A stretch of DNA of 22,997 bases from JAKORR01 sp964608495 (GCA_964608495.1 CAZSOQ010000071.1:1-22997), one strand, 5' to 3'; shown: positions 1 to 7,124, numbered from the stretch's first letter. Translations and numbers: made by a program. Notes: generated from the sequence alone by a model not told the origin.

Positions 1-13
1 GCGTGACCTAGGT

Positions 14-36
14 AAAAAAGCATAACCTGGTTATGC
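14..36 (-). terminator. Hairpin plus T-run, possible terminator of the sulfatase gene (or operator palindrome)
   Basis: Read on the minus strand, GCATAACC-A-GGTTATGC (36 down to 20) is a perfect inverted repeat followed at once by six T (19 down to 14). As RNA it would form a 6-bp stem with a 5-base loop and a U-tract, the shape of an intrinsic terminator. It lies about 185 bases beyond the sulfatase stop codon. The same 12 bases TAACCTGGTTAT recur at 17676-17687 without a T-run, so a protein-binding palindrome is an alternative reading. Confidence 0.45.
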
Positions 37-221
37 GTCTTCGGGAAGGAAAAAGGGGGCGGGAGAGAGGGGTGAAGGGGTGAGAGTGGAGAAGGGCTTG
101 GGTGAGGCGATTGGTCGGGGAAAGGCCGTCGCCCTGGCGCAGAAAGCGCACCAGGCCTCCCACAGAAGGCGGGACCGGAAGGGCGGAGGCAGCCGGGGAC
201 AGGGCGGAGCGGCGGTAGCGA

Positions 222-1676
222 TCAGACCGGCCAGCCGCTGTAGAGCCGCGAGAAGTAGGGCGTGAAGCCCGCCGGTCCCGGCCAGCCATCCCAGAAGGTA
301 CACTGCGTCGGGAAGTCGGCCTTCCCCTCGGCGCGGAGCCACTGCATCAGCCCCGGGTCCGTGCCGCGCCGCTCGATCTCCTCGAGCCCCGCCGCCCGGA
401 GGCGCTGGACGACGGCCGGGTTGCCGGCGGCAACGTCGTCGAGGGACCCCATGCGCGTCAGGCGGCAGTGGTCGGGCGCGGCCGCGTACTCCAGGCACCA
501 CTCGCCATCGAGCACGGTGAAGAGGATGCGGCCGGGGTCCGCAGCCCAGTCGGGCCCCGCGTTGCGGCCCGAGAGGGCGACCTGACGCGGGCCGTCGCGC
601 CCGGCGCGGGCCACGGCCAGGACGTCGTGCGACTCGATGCCCTCGGGCACGGGGAGCTCCGCCAGGCCGATGGCGGTGGCGAAGAGGTCCTGCGGCTGGA
701 CGATGATGTCACTGCGGCCGCCGCCTTGGCCGGGCACGCGCACCATGAAGGGCGTGTGGGCTTCCTGCTCGCGCACCGGGTAGCTCTTGCCGACCTGGCC
801 GCGCTCGCCGACGTTGGTACCGTGGTCGGCGGTGAGCACGACCGCCGTGGCGTCCGCCAGGCCGGTCTCGTCGAGGGCGTCGAGGAGCTCGCCGAGCCAG
901 CGGTCCACCCAGCTCACCTTGGCGGCGTAGTGGGCCGCCATACGCGCCCGCGCAGCCTCCGTGACGAGCGGGCCGTTCCTCACGGCGAGGCCACGGGGGT
1001 CAACGCGGCCGTCGTAAGTCGGGCCGTCCACGTACATCCGGGCGTAATCGGGGGGCACGTCCCAGGGCTCGTGCGGATCGAAGCAGTCCACCCAGAGGAA
1101 GAACCTGTCACGCGGGGCGTTCTCGCGAACCCAGCGCGCGGCGGTCAGGAAGAGCCGGGCGCAGTTCCAGTCCTCGGGGCGCTTGCGGCGGGCGTTGGCG
1201 CGGGCGTAGGTGACGAGCATGGGCGTGGTCAGGGGGTCGCGGTCCACGTAGTCGAAGACGGGGTCGGGAAGCCAGTGCTCGGGGAGCGTGGAGGGCGCGT
1301 CAATCCAGGGCCGGTCAACCTCGGCGCCGCGGACCATGGTCCAGGCGTGGAAGGGCCAGTCGAAGTTATGACCGCCGTTCACGAGGTGGGGCGTATCGTG
1401 GATGAGTTGGGTGCAGTAGCCCGCTTTGCCGAGCTCTTCCGGCAGGGTCATCCGGTCGTGGCTGAGGGGACGCCAGGGGAAGAAGGGAGAGCCGTAGCGG
1501 CCGGTGAAGGCGTCGGTGCGGTGAGGGATGGTGGGATAGCTAGCGGTGTAGCTGTTGTGGAAGACCCAGGAGTCGGCAGCGAGGCGGTCGAGGTTGGGGG
1601 TCTTGATCCACTGGTTGCCGTGAGCACCGATGTGGTCATACCTGAGGGTGTCAACGACGATGACGAGCAGGTTCAT
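222..1676 (-). CDS. Sulfatase-superfamily hydrolase with Thr at the nucleophile position
   Basis: A 484-residue protein of the alkaline phosphatase/sulfatase superfamily. The N-terminus (VIVVDTLRYD, D9) matches the first metal-binding strand. The segment TIPHRTDAFTGR (49-60) aligns with the sulfatase signature C/S-x-P-x-R-x4-TGR, DPHEPW (H202) lies mid-protein, and TADHG (D284, H285) with K297 complete the metal and substrate site. Residue 49, normally the Cys or Ser converted to formylglycine, is Thr (codon ACC at 1530-1532). The family usually cleaves sulfate esters, but Thr nucleophiles are typical of phosphodiesterase members, so phosphoester or phosphonate hydrolysis is possible. No signal peptide is evident, suggesting a cytoplasmic enzyme. 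The ATG at 1676 has a GGAGGAG-like site just upstream. It is divergent from the sialidase-like gene. The superfamily assignment is firm; the substrate is unknown. Confidence 0.9.
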   Translation of the reverse strand: MNLLVIVVDTLRYDHIGAHGNQWIKTPNLDRLAADSWVFHNSYTASYPTIPHRTDAFTGRYGSPFFPWRPLSHDRMTLPEELGKAGYCTQLIHDTPHLVNGGHNFDWPFHAWTMVRGAEVDRPWIDAPSTLPEHWLPDPVFDYVDRDPLTTPMLVTYARANARRKRPEDWNCARLFLTAARWVRENAPRDRFFLWVDCFDPHEPWDVPPDYARMYVDGPTYDGRVDPRGLAVRNGPLVTEAARARMAAHYAAKVSWVDRWLGELLDALDETGLADATAVVLTADHGTNVGERGQVGKSYPVREQEAHTPFMVRVPGQGGGRSDIIVQPQDLFATAIGLAELPVPEGIESHDVLAVARAGRDGPRQVALSGRNAGPDWAADPGRILFTVLDGEWCLEYAAAPDHCRLTRMGSLDDVAAGNPAVVQRLRAAGLEEIERRGTDPGLMQWLRAEGKADFPTQCTFWDGWPGPAGFTPYFSRLYSGWPV

Positions 1677-1953
1677 AGGGATCGGCTCCTCCCTGTGGTG
1701 CGCTTTCCGGGCGATGGGAAGGCCGGGCGGCAGTGGCCCTCTTGCCGTGACGGAGAAGCGCCACGGACGGCTCGGCCGCTACAGCCGCGCGGCGTCCATC
1801 GCCTTCGCGGCGACGGTTTCGCCCTTGCCCGTGCGCCGTCCTCTGTGGTCACACCACGCGGGCGGGCCGACGGGAGTGCTGGAGCCCGTGGAGCCGCGCG
1901 TGCTCGAGGGCGCCTGGGGAGGAGAATCGCCCGGCGGGCGCAAACTACAGTCC
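1677..1953. promoter_or_regulatory. Divergent intergenic region between sulfatase and sialidase-like genes
   Basis: About 277 bases that should hold both promoters. I see no convincing -35/-10 pair. The clearest element is the inverted repeat GTGGT-CAC-ACCAC at 1845-1857, a plausible dimeric operator. A purine-rich GGGGAGGAGAA at about 1917 lies too far from the ATG at 1954 to act as its ribosome-binding site. Confidence 0.3.
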
Positions 1954-3732
1954 ATGCATCGCGCCACTCCGAGCGAGGAACGCCGAGGGCTGACGGTCCT
2001 GAAGGGCAAGCCCCGCGTGCGAACAGCAGTCCCCAGGCCCAGCAGGTCGGCCCCAGGCCGCCTGATCCGCGTGCCCGCGTCGTTGCGGCCGGCCGCGGTT
2101 GCGGCAGTGAGCGCGGTCGCGCTCGCGCTGCTGGTGTGCGCCGGTGCGTGGTCCGAGCCGGCGCCGACGGAGCCGCTGCTGAGCGGCGAGCTGGCGACGG
2201 TGGACGCGTCCGCGGGCCAGGCCGACGCCCTGGCCGCCGGGGTGAAGCTGTTCGTGGACAGGGACTACTTGGCCGGCGGGGACGTCCCGTCCGCCCGTCC
2301 CCTGCCGCCGGAGCTGGACGGAAAGCCCTTCCTGCCGGCCAGCCTCTCGGGAGGCCTGGTGGCCGTGTGCCGCGAGCCGGGAGTGGTGTACGTTCTCACC
2401 CCGGCGCGCGAGGTCAACCCGGACAGTCGGGAGGAGGTGCTGGCGACGCAGGGATTCCGCCGCGCGGCGGTGCCCGTGTTCCCGCTCTTCGGCGCGGGCC
2501 AGGCGAACCGGTGCGTCGTGTACCAGAAGCGGCTGAGCGCGGGCGACCGCCTCGAGTTCGGCAAGTGGGCCGTGCTGATCGCTCGGCTGGGAACCGTCAA
2601 CCGCGCTGTTCCGACGAGCTACACTGCAAGGAGAACGAGCATGATCACCAACCACCCGATCATGGAGGACGGCAAGCCCGTGGCCTGGCCGGACCTCAAG
2701 CGGCCGCCGGTCGAGAGTGTGTATCTGTATCGCCCGGAGACCGAGTGGACCTACTCGCACCACCCGCACCTGGCGGTCTTCGGGGGGCGGTTCTACGCCC
2801 TCTGGTCCAACGGCCGTAGCGACGAGGACGCCCCGGGGCAGCGGGTGCTGCTGGCCAGGGGCGGCGACTTCACCCACTGGGCCGAGCCGCAGCTGCTGGC
2901 TTCGCCGCCGATGGGTCCCGACGGGCAGGAGAGGGTGCTCACCGCCGGCGGATTCCACCACCACGAGGGGACGCTGGTGGCCTACTTCTGCGACTACGGG
3001 CCCCGGAAGGAGACCACGCGTCTCCTTGCCCTCACCACGACCGACGGTGAGAACTGGAGCGCGCCTCGCGACCTGGGGATTCCTGTCTGCCCGAACCACG
3101 GGCCCCAGCGCACCGCCTCCGGCCGACTGGTGATCTGCGGCAACATCTCCTTCCCGTACACAAAGGACCCCACCGGGCTGGCGGGCTGGCGCATGAGCGG
3201 CATCTACCCGCCCGAGATGGCCGGGACAAGCGACGACCCGGCGTCCTTCTGGGGCGTGGCGAAGCGCCAGGGATGGCCCGCCGCGCTGTGCGAAGGGTCC
3301 TTCTACCAGACCGACGACGGGGTGCTGCACGCCCTGCTGCGCAGCACTGGTGACGGCTTCCGCTGGCGGCTGTGGGTCACCGAAAGCCGCGACGACGGCG
3401 TCACCTGGTCCGAGCCGGCCGAGACGGCCTTCAGCGACTGCGACGCCAAGTTCCACCTCGGCAGGCTGCCCGACGGGCGGTTCTACTACGTGGGCAATCC
3501 GCTGGCGGGCGGCCGCAACCCGCTGGTGCTCTCCCTGTCGCGCGACGGGGTGAGCTTCGACCAGCACTACATCCTGGGCGACGAGCACTACGCCATGCGT
3601 CGGAAGGGCCAATGGAAGGGCGGCGATTACGGCTATCCGCACACCCTCGTCCACGAGGGGTATCTGCACGTGATCGTGTCGCGGCAGAAGGAGGCCGTCG
3701 CGGTGCTACGGGTGGCCCTGGGCGAACTCTGA
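1954..3732 (+). CDS. Secreted two-domain protein: N-terminal accessory domain + sialidase-like (BNR) beta-propeller
   Basis: An uninterrupted frame encoding up to 592 residues. Residues 41-70 look like a signal peptide (hydrophobic core around AVAAVSAVALALLVCAGA). Residues about 75-210 form a small domain of unknown function (GVKLFVDRDY ... LEFGKWAVLIA). From residue 230 a sialidase-like propeller begins (YRPETEWTYSHH, LWSNGRSDEDAPGQRVLLA), with Asp-box motifs such as ESRDDGVTWSEP near residues 475-487. It probably removes or binds a terminal sugar on a glycan, but the classical sialidase FRIP motif and catalytic residues are not clearly recognisable. The start is uncertain: ATG 1954 has no good ribosome-binding site and gives a long N-region, while GTG 2017 or GTG 2071 would give a shorter signal peptide. 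A strong site before the ATG at 2641 could also yield the 363-residue propeller alone. No stop separates the two parts. Confidence 0.75.
   Translation: MHRATPSEERRGLTVLKGKPRVRTAVPRPSRSAPGRLIRVPASLRPAAVAAVSAVALALLVCAGAWSEPAPTEPLLSGELATVDASAGQADALAAGVKLFVDRDYLAGGDVPSARPLPPELDGKPFLPASLSGGLVAVCREPGVVYVLTPAREVNPDSREEVLATQGFRRAAVPVFPLFGAGQANRCVVYQKRLSAGDRLEFGKWAVLIARLGTVNRAVPTSYTARRTSMITNHPIMEDGKPVAWPDLKRPPVESVYLYRPETEWTYSHHPHLAVFGGRFYALWSNGRSDEDAPGQRVLLARGGDFTHWAEPQLLASPPMGPDGQERVLTAGGFHHHEGTLVAYFCDYGPRKETTRLLALTTTDGENWSAPRDLGIPVCPNHGPQRTASGRLVICGNISFPYTKDPTGLAGWRMSGIYPPEMAGTSDDPASFWGVAKRQGWPAALCEGSFYQTDDGVLHALLRSTGDGFRWRLWVTESRDDGVTWSEPAETAFSDCDAKFHLGRLPDGRFYYVGNPLAGGRNPLVLSLSRDGVSFDQHYILGDEHYAMRRKGQWKGGDYGYPHTLVHEGYLHVIVSRQKEAVAVLRVALGEL
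2628..2633 (+). promoter_or_regulatory. Internal ribosome-binding site before ATG 2641
   Basis: AAGGAG lies 7 bases before an in-frame ATG at 2641, exactly where the sialidase-like propeller begins. It is a better initiation signal than any seen at the upstream starts (1954, 2017, 2071). It may allow independent translation of the propeller without signal peptide and N-terminal domain, or it may mark an older gene boundary. Confidence 0.5.
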
Positions 3733-3814
3733 ACGCCCGCGGGCCAGGCTGACCCCGCCACCACGAGCAACAGGCCCCACCGACGCCTCACAGCAGGACC
3801 GCCCTGCAGCAGCC

Positions 3815-4702
3815 CTAGTCCATGTATCCTATGTAGTCAGGCATGATGCGGACCCCGACCACGCGACGCGGCAGACTGGGGGGCGCGCTGTAGGTGATCT
3901 CCAGCCCAGGACACAGCCCTCTCCAGTGCGCCAGGGCCAGCAGCGTCTGCGCCAGCGTCGGCCTGGGGAAGAGCGCGTAGACGCCTGCCGGGTGATCGGA
4001 CTCACCCAGTAGCCCCAGCACCTCTGCCTCGGTTATCCCAGGGCGCAGTTGGCGGGCCATCAGGTCGGCCACCATCTGGGCTCGGGTGTTGTCACCCCAG
4101 GCCGGCTGGGAAAGTCCGCGGAAGCCCGGGCCGCAGGCTTGCCAGCGTCCGCTGTCAAAGGCCGTGGGGGCGCCCCAGGCCATAAGCAGTCCCGCCGCGA
4201 GCACCAGGGTTGAGCCTCCGAGCAGCAGGCCCAGGCGTTGACGCGAGACGGTGATTGTCAGTCCCGCCCAACCTCGCGACCTCATGGCCTGGGCCGCAAC
4301 CCAGGACTGCAGCACGCACCAGCCGACGACGATGACAGCCACGAGGAGGGCGCTGCCCCAGATTGACGAGGGCGCCAGGAGCGTCCGCCCAAGGCCTCCC
4401 CCGTGGCGCCCCGCCGTCACCCAGGCGTCACCGAGGACCCCGAGACCGAACGCGAACCACCAGGCCGCCCACAGCCATCCCCAGCGTGCGCTAAACAGCA
4501 GCACCGAGAGCACTAACGGCAGCCCGAGGGCGCACAGGCCAAACTGGAGCTCCAGATCCGGGCCGGGGCCGGTCTTCCACCCCAGACCGGCGGACAAGAG
4601 GCACATGCCGATGAAGGTGAGTGACAGGGCTACCGCAAGCCCCACCGCCCAGAGCAGGAACGCGACCGCGAGCCGAAAAGGTCCGCCGCTCTTCGCCATC
4701 AC
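3815..4702 (-). CDS. Polytopic membrane protein with C-terminal BamE/SmpA-like segment
   Basis: A 295-residue protein not recognised as a named family. About five hydrophobic segments lie in the first 178 residues (roughly 9-42, 50-70, 72-95, 113-140 and 154-178), followed by a soluble tail of about 115 residues. The tail contains LRPGITEAEVLGLLGESD, which resembles the helix-turn pattern of SmpA/OmlA (BamE) lipoproteins and similar 'LxxGMTxxEVxxLLGxP' modules. This suggests a small protein-interaction domain outside the membrane, but the similarity is a motif only. An AGGAGGAAGG site precedes GTG 4702 and ATG 4699; either could be the start. It is convergent with the sialidase-like gene (82 bases apart) and follows the ankyrin gene on the same strand after 275 bases, so it probably has its own promoter. 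Confidence 0.75.
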   Translation of the reverse strand: MMAKSGGPFRLAVAFLLWAVGLAVALSLTFIGMCLLSAGLGWKTGPGPDLELQFGLCALGLPLVLSVLLFSARWGWLWAAWWFAFGLGVLGDAWVTAGRHGGGLGRTLLAPSSIWGSALLVAVIVVGWCVLQSWVAAQAMRSRGWAGLTITVSRQRLGLLLGGSTLVLAAGLLMAWGAPTAFDSGRWQACGPGFRGLSQPAWGDNTRAQMVADLMARQLRPGITEAEVLGLLGESDHPAGVYALFPRPTLAQTLLALAHWRGLCPGLEITYSAPPSLPRRVVGVRIMPDYIGYMD

Positions 4703-4977
4703 GCCCCTTCCTCCTCACCCCTTCCGCAATCGCCTTGATGGGGTTGACGGGCACCACCGCCGCTCGCGCAGGCCCGCTGCGGGTGTCAGGTCCTGTCCGC
4801 CGAGGCCCGGCGCAGCCGCGCGGTGGGCGGTCAGTTCCTGCAGGGCTCTCTCGGTCGTAGGCACCGACCGGTAGTGCCCCGCGGCCTCACTCGGGCGTCA
4901 AGGAGAATGGTACCATACGCCCTGTCGGCCGTGGAAGCGGGGCGCGCAAGGGTACGCCGCCCAGCAGGGCGCACACT
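4703..4977. promoter_or_regulatory. Intergenic region with 10-bp palindrome ATGGTACCAT
   Basis: A 275-base gap between two minus-strand genes. It contains the perfect palindrome ATGGTACCAT (4907-4916), and the inverted pair GGCAC (4859-4863) and GTGCC (4874-4878). A TTGACG hexamer reads on the minus strand at 4901-4896, but no matching -10 was seen at normal spacing. It is a plausible promoter/operator region for the membrane protein gene ending at 3815. Function is inferred only. Confidence 0.3.
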
Positions 4978-6168
4978 TCAGGGCTGGGCGCCGTGGTGCT
5001 TCAGAAGCTCCACCAGCGCGGGCTGGTTCTTCTCCATCGCCCACGACAGCGGTGTGTGCCCGCTCTTGTCGCGAGCGTTGAGGCCGGCCCCGCGCGCGAT
5101 CAGCATCTCGGCGATGTTCCTCTGGCCGTTGATCGCGGCGAGGTGCAGCGGCGTCAGGCCGAACTTGCTGTCCGCGACGTTCGGCGGGGCCCCGGCGCCC
5201 AGGAGCAGCTTCACGATCTCGACGGGGCCGAAGCGCGAGGCGCAGCCCACGGCCGTCATGCCCTCGTTGTTCGGGACGTCAACCTGAGCCCCGCTGCGCA
5301 GGAGCATCTCGACGATTTTGATCCGGCCGTCCCGCGCCTCGGCGGCGTCGGCGACCCCGTAGCGGGCCGCCACGTGCAGCGGGGTCCAGCCGCTCCAGTC
5401 CACCTTGTCCTGCTTGATGTCCGTGCGGGCGCCGGCCTCCAGGAGCGCCCTGACCACCTCGATGTGCCTGTTCTTCACGGCGATGTGGAGGGGAGTCTCG
5501 CCGCCGAGGTAGGTTTCCTGCAGGTTCACGTCCGCACCCTTGGCTATCAGCAGCTTCACGACCCCGAGGTGCCCCGCGTCGGCCGCCGCGTACAGCGGCG
5601 TCTCGCCGGTGTGTTGCTGGACGTTGATCTTCGCGCCATGGGAGAGCAGCAGGGCGACCATCCTCTCGTCCCCTTTCCCCGCCGCCAGGTGCAGTGCGTA
5701 GTGCTGGTAGCCGCCCACGGCGTTCGGGTCGGCGCCCAGGGCCAGCAGCAGCTTGACGGCCGTTCGATTGCCCCCTCGGACCATCGAGTACATGAGACTC
5801 GTGGGATTGGCGACGGTCAGGGCACTGACAAGGACGACCAGGCCCGAGCCGACCGCGATGTAGCCCTTGCGCCGGGAGACGACCGCCGGCGAGCACAGAG
5901 CGGCGGCAAGCAGACCGAGAAGGGCACCGGCAGCCGCTCCGGCCATCGCCGGCGACGAGACGTCCGGCCGCGTGGATTGCCCGGCAACCTGGAGGTAGTA
6001 GAACAGGCCCACGACCTGGAGGGCCAGCACCAGAGGTGCGGCCACGCACCATCGGCGCTGGGGCGCCACGCAGGCGGCCACCACGCCGCTGAGAGTGCCG
6101 GCGAGCAACAGGGACGCGAAGATGCGGTGCGCCGTGCCCAGGGACGGGAGGATCCCCAGGAAGACCAC
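4978..6168 (-). CDS. Membrane-anchored ankyrin-repeat protein (start uncertain)
   Basis: As drawn (GTG 6168) this is 396 residues. Residues 1-125 are hydrophobic with about four membrane segments. From about 130 to the C-terminus run seven to eight ankyrin repeats (e.g. HTGETPLYAAADAGHLGVV, GWTPLHVAARYG, FGLTPLHLAAINGQ), ending in SGHTPLSWAMEKNQPALVELLKHHGA. Ankyrin repeats bind protein partners, so this is probably a membrane scaffold; no enzymatic domain is visible. The start is odd: in the same frame before 6168 the sequence reads LPVLLGVVTWLACVVFLGIL, a good first membrane helix, with no ATG, GTG or TTG before the TGA at 6250-6252 that ends the upstream gene. Either GTG 6168 cuts into a helix, a rare codon (CTG near 6207) is used, or a stop has split one longer gene. 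Confidence 0.8.
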   Translation of the reverse strand: MVFLGILPSLGTAHRIFASLLLAGTLSGVVAACVAPQRRWCVAAPLVLALQVVGLFYYLQVAGQSTRPDVSSPAMAGAAAGALLGLLAAALCSPAVVSRRKGYIAVGSGLVVLVSALTVANPTSLMYSMVRGGNRTAVKLLLALGADPNAVGGYQHYALHLAAGKGDERMVALLLSHGAKINVQQHTGETPLYAAADAGHLGVVKLLIAKGADVNLQETYLGGETPLHIAVKNRHIEVVRALLEAGARTDIKQDKVDWSGWTPLHVAARYGVADAAEARDGRIKIVEMLLRSGAQVDVPNNEGMTAVGCASRFGPVEIVKLLLGAGAPPNVADSKFGLTPLHLAAINGQRNIAEMLIARGAGLNARDKSGHTPLSWAMEKNQPALVELLKHHGAQP

Positions 6169-6249
6169 GCAGGCGAGCCAGGTAACAACACCCAGCAGGA
6201 CGGGCAGGGCGGCGGCCTCGGAGCCCTCGGCCCGAGCAGCGGGGGTTGC

Positions 6250-6573
6250 TCAGGGGGGTACGCGACGGCGGCGGATGGCGCCCGCGGCCCGGGTGCCCAG
6301 ATAGGCGCCGAGCGCCCCACCGGTGATGCCACCGAACAGCATGACATTCGCCGCCAAGCTCATTCCGCCCTGTGCGGCGGCGCCGGGCATGGTGAAGAAG
6401 AGGATCGCGAACAGCACGGCGGTGACCAGCACGGCCCCGATTGGGGCGCCAAGCACCGCACCCAGGACCTGCTGCCAGGGGGATCTCCTCCACACCATGT
6501 AGACAATGAGCGGCAGGCAGAGAACCACAATGCCACCGACCACGATCGCGAGGAGAGCAAGCCAGTCCACCAT
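6250..6573 (-). CDS. Small three-helix membrane protein, 107 aa
   Basis: An unrecognised hydrophobic protein: about residues 4-30, 38-62 and a glycine-rich segment 71-95 (VMLFGGITGGALGAYLG), closing with a basic tail IRRRRVPP that would sit in the cytoplasm by the positive-inside rule. The ATG at 6573 has only a G-run (GGGGGG) as a possible ribosome-binding site. It ends with TGA at 6250-6252, and the same frame then runs straight into the ankyrin protein. It is therefore either a separate gene coupled to its neighbour, or the N-terminal part of a longer membrane-ankyrin protein interrupted by a stop. Its upstream sequence is shared with the small frame at 6674-6784. Confidence 0.6.
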   Translation of the reverse strand: MVDWLALLAIVVGGIVVLCLPLIVYMVWRRSPWQQVLGAVLGAPIGAVLVTAVLFAILFFTMPGAAAQGGMSLAANVMLFGGITGGALGAYLGTRAAGAIRRRRVPP

Positions 6574-6581
6574 GCCGCGCC

Positions 6582-6845
6582 CCCCAAGGTTGCCGGAATC
6601 CGCAAAGCCGCGACGCCAGCGTCAGATACGGCAGTGGGCCGCGGCGACCGCCCCGGCCCCGCGCGCTGAGAACCTACCTGCGGCAGTATCTCCGGCATAC
6701 CGTGCACAGGACGAGTGCCACGCAGACTACCAGGATGATACCAAACAGGAAGGCCGCAAGCAATAGCGTACTGACGCCAATCACCCCAAGGTCGCCAGAA
6801 TCAGGGGGCTTGCCACGTTAGCGTCAGAGAGGGACTGGGCGCGGG
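6582..6845. repeat. Diverged duplicated leader, two copies 202 bp apart
   Basis: CCCCAAGGTTGCCGGAATC at 6582-6600 and CCCCAAGGTCGCCAGAATC at 6784-6802 share 17 of 19 bases. In both copies AGCGTCAGA follows at the same distance (6618-6626 and 6820-6828), and weaker similarity extends to about 6645 and 6845. On the minus strand each copy lies directly upstream of a small membrane-protein frame. Equal internal spacing argues for a common origin rather than chance. Confidence 0.6.
6674..6784 (-). CDS. Possible 36-residue single-span membrane peptide
   Basis: From GTG 6784 to the TAG at 6674-6676 the frame reads MIGVSTLLLAAFLFGIIL, continues hydrophobic through VVCVALVLC, and ends in the basic, Cys-containing tail TVCRRYCRR. 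This is one membrane helix with a positive cytoplasmic end, resembling the first helix of the 107-residue protein downstream (IVYMVWRR). Support comes from its hydrophobic pattern and from the duplicated leader in front of both genes. Against it: no ATG, no clear ribosome-binding site, and short length. TTG 6763 is an alternative start. It could be a remnant of a duplicated gene. Confidence 0.3.
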   Translation of the reverse strand: MIGVSTLLLAAFLFGIILVVCVALVLCTVCRRYCRR

Positions 6846-7124
6846 CCCCCTTTCCCGGGGCTTCGTCTCGGGGTGGCTGGTCGGGGTCCAGGGCCGGGGC
6901 CACGCCCGTCTCCAGCGCCATAACCTGTGCAGGCGGCGCGGGCCATGGGTACCAGATCGCTCTCCGACATCACCTCCACCACCTCCAGCACCGGCACGTG
7001 TGAGAGGGGCAACGGCACAGCCACAGGCCAATTCGCCGTGGTGAGGTGGGCACCTTCGCCGCGGGCGCCGGGTCCGTGGCGAGGGGACCCGCCGGACACG
7101 GGCCGTCGCGCTTTGGGTCCCGGA
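6785..7124. other. Intergenic region, 340 bp, no supported gene
   Basis: Holds the second copy of the duplicated leader at its left end and CATAACCTG (6919-6927), a half-site of the palindrome at 20-36. Short minus-strand frames cross it, one with MSESDLVPMARAACTGYG starting at an ATG near 6968, but I see no convincing coding evidence. It separates the M60 stop codon from the membrane-protein run and probably holds that run's promoter. Confidence 0.4.

Noticed and set aside
43..110. Polypurine-rich stretch after the left palindrome
   Set aside because: A low-complexity G/A run; could favour unusual DNA structure, but nothing ties it to a function.
468..2819. A 783-codon open frame on the plus strand across the sulfatase gene
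   Set aside because: Antisense shadow produced by high GC at codon position three; its translation is low-complexity and lacks any domain, while the opposite strand carries a clear sulfatase fold.
1945..3669. Long minus-strand frame opposite the sialidase-like gene
   Set aside because: Arg/Gly/Pro/His-rich translation without motifs; the plus strand has Asp-boxes and a signal peptide.
3793..3807. Hairpin GCAGG-ACCGC-CCTGC between convergent genes
   Set aside because: Only a 5-bp stem without a T-run; too weak to call a terminator.
4993..6669. Plus-strand frame of 558 codons opposite the ankyrin gene
   Set aside because: Repetitive because it mirrors ankyrin repeats on the other strand; no independent evidence.
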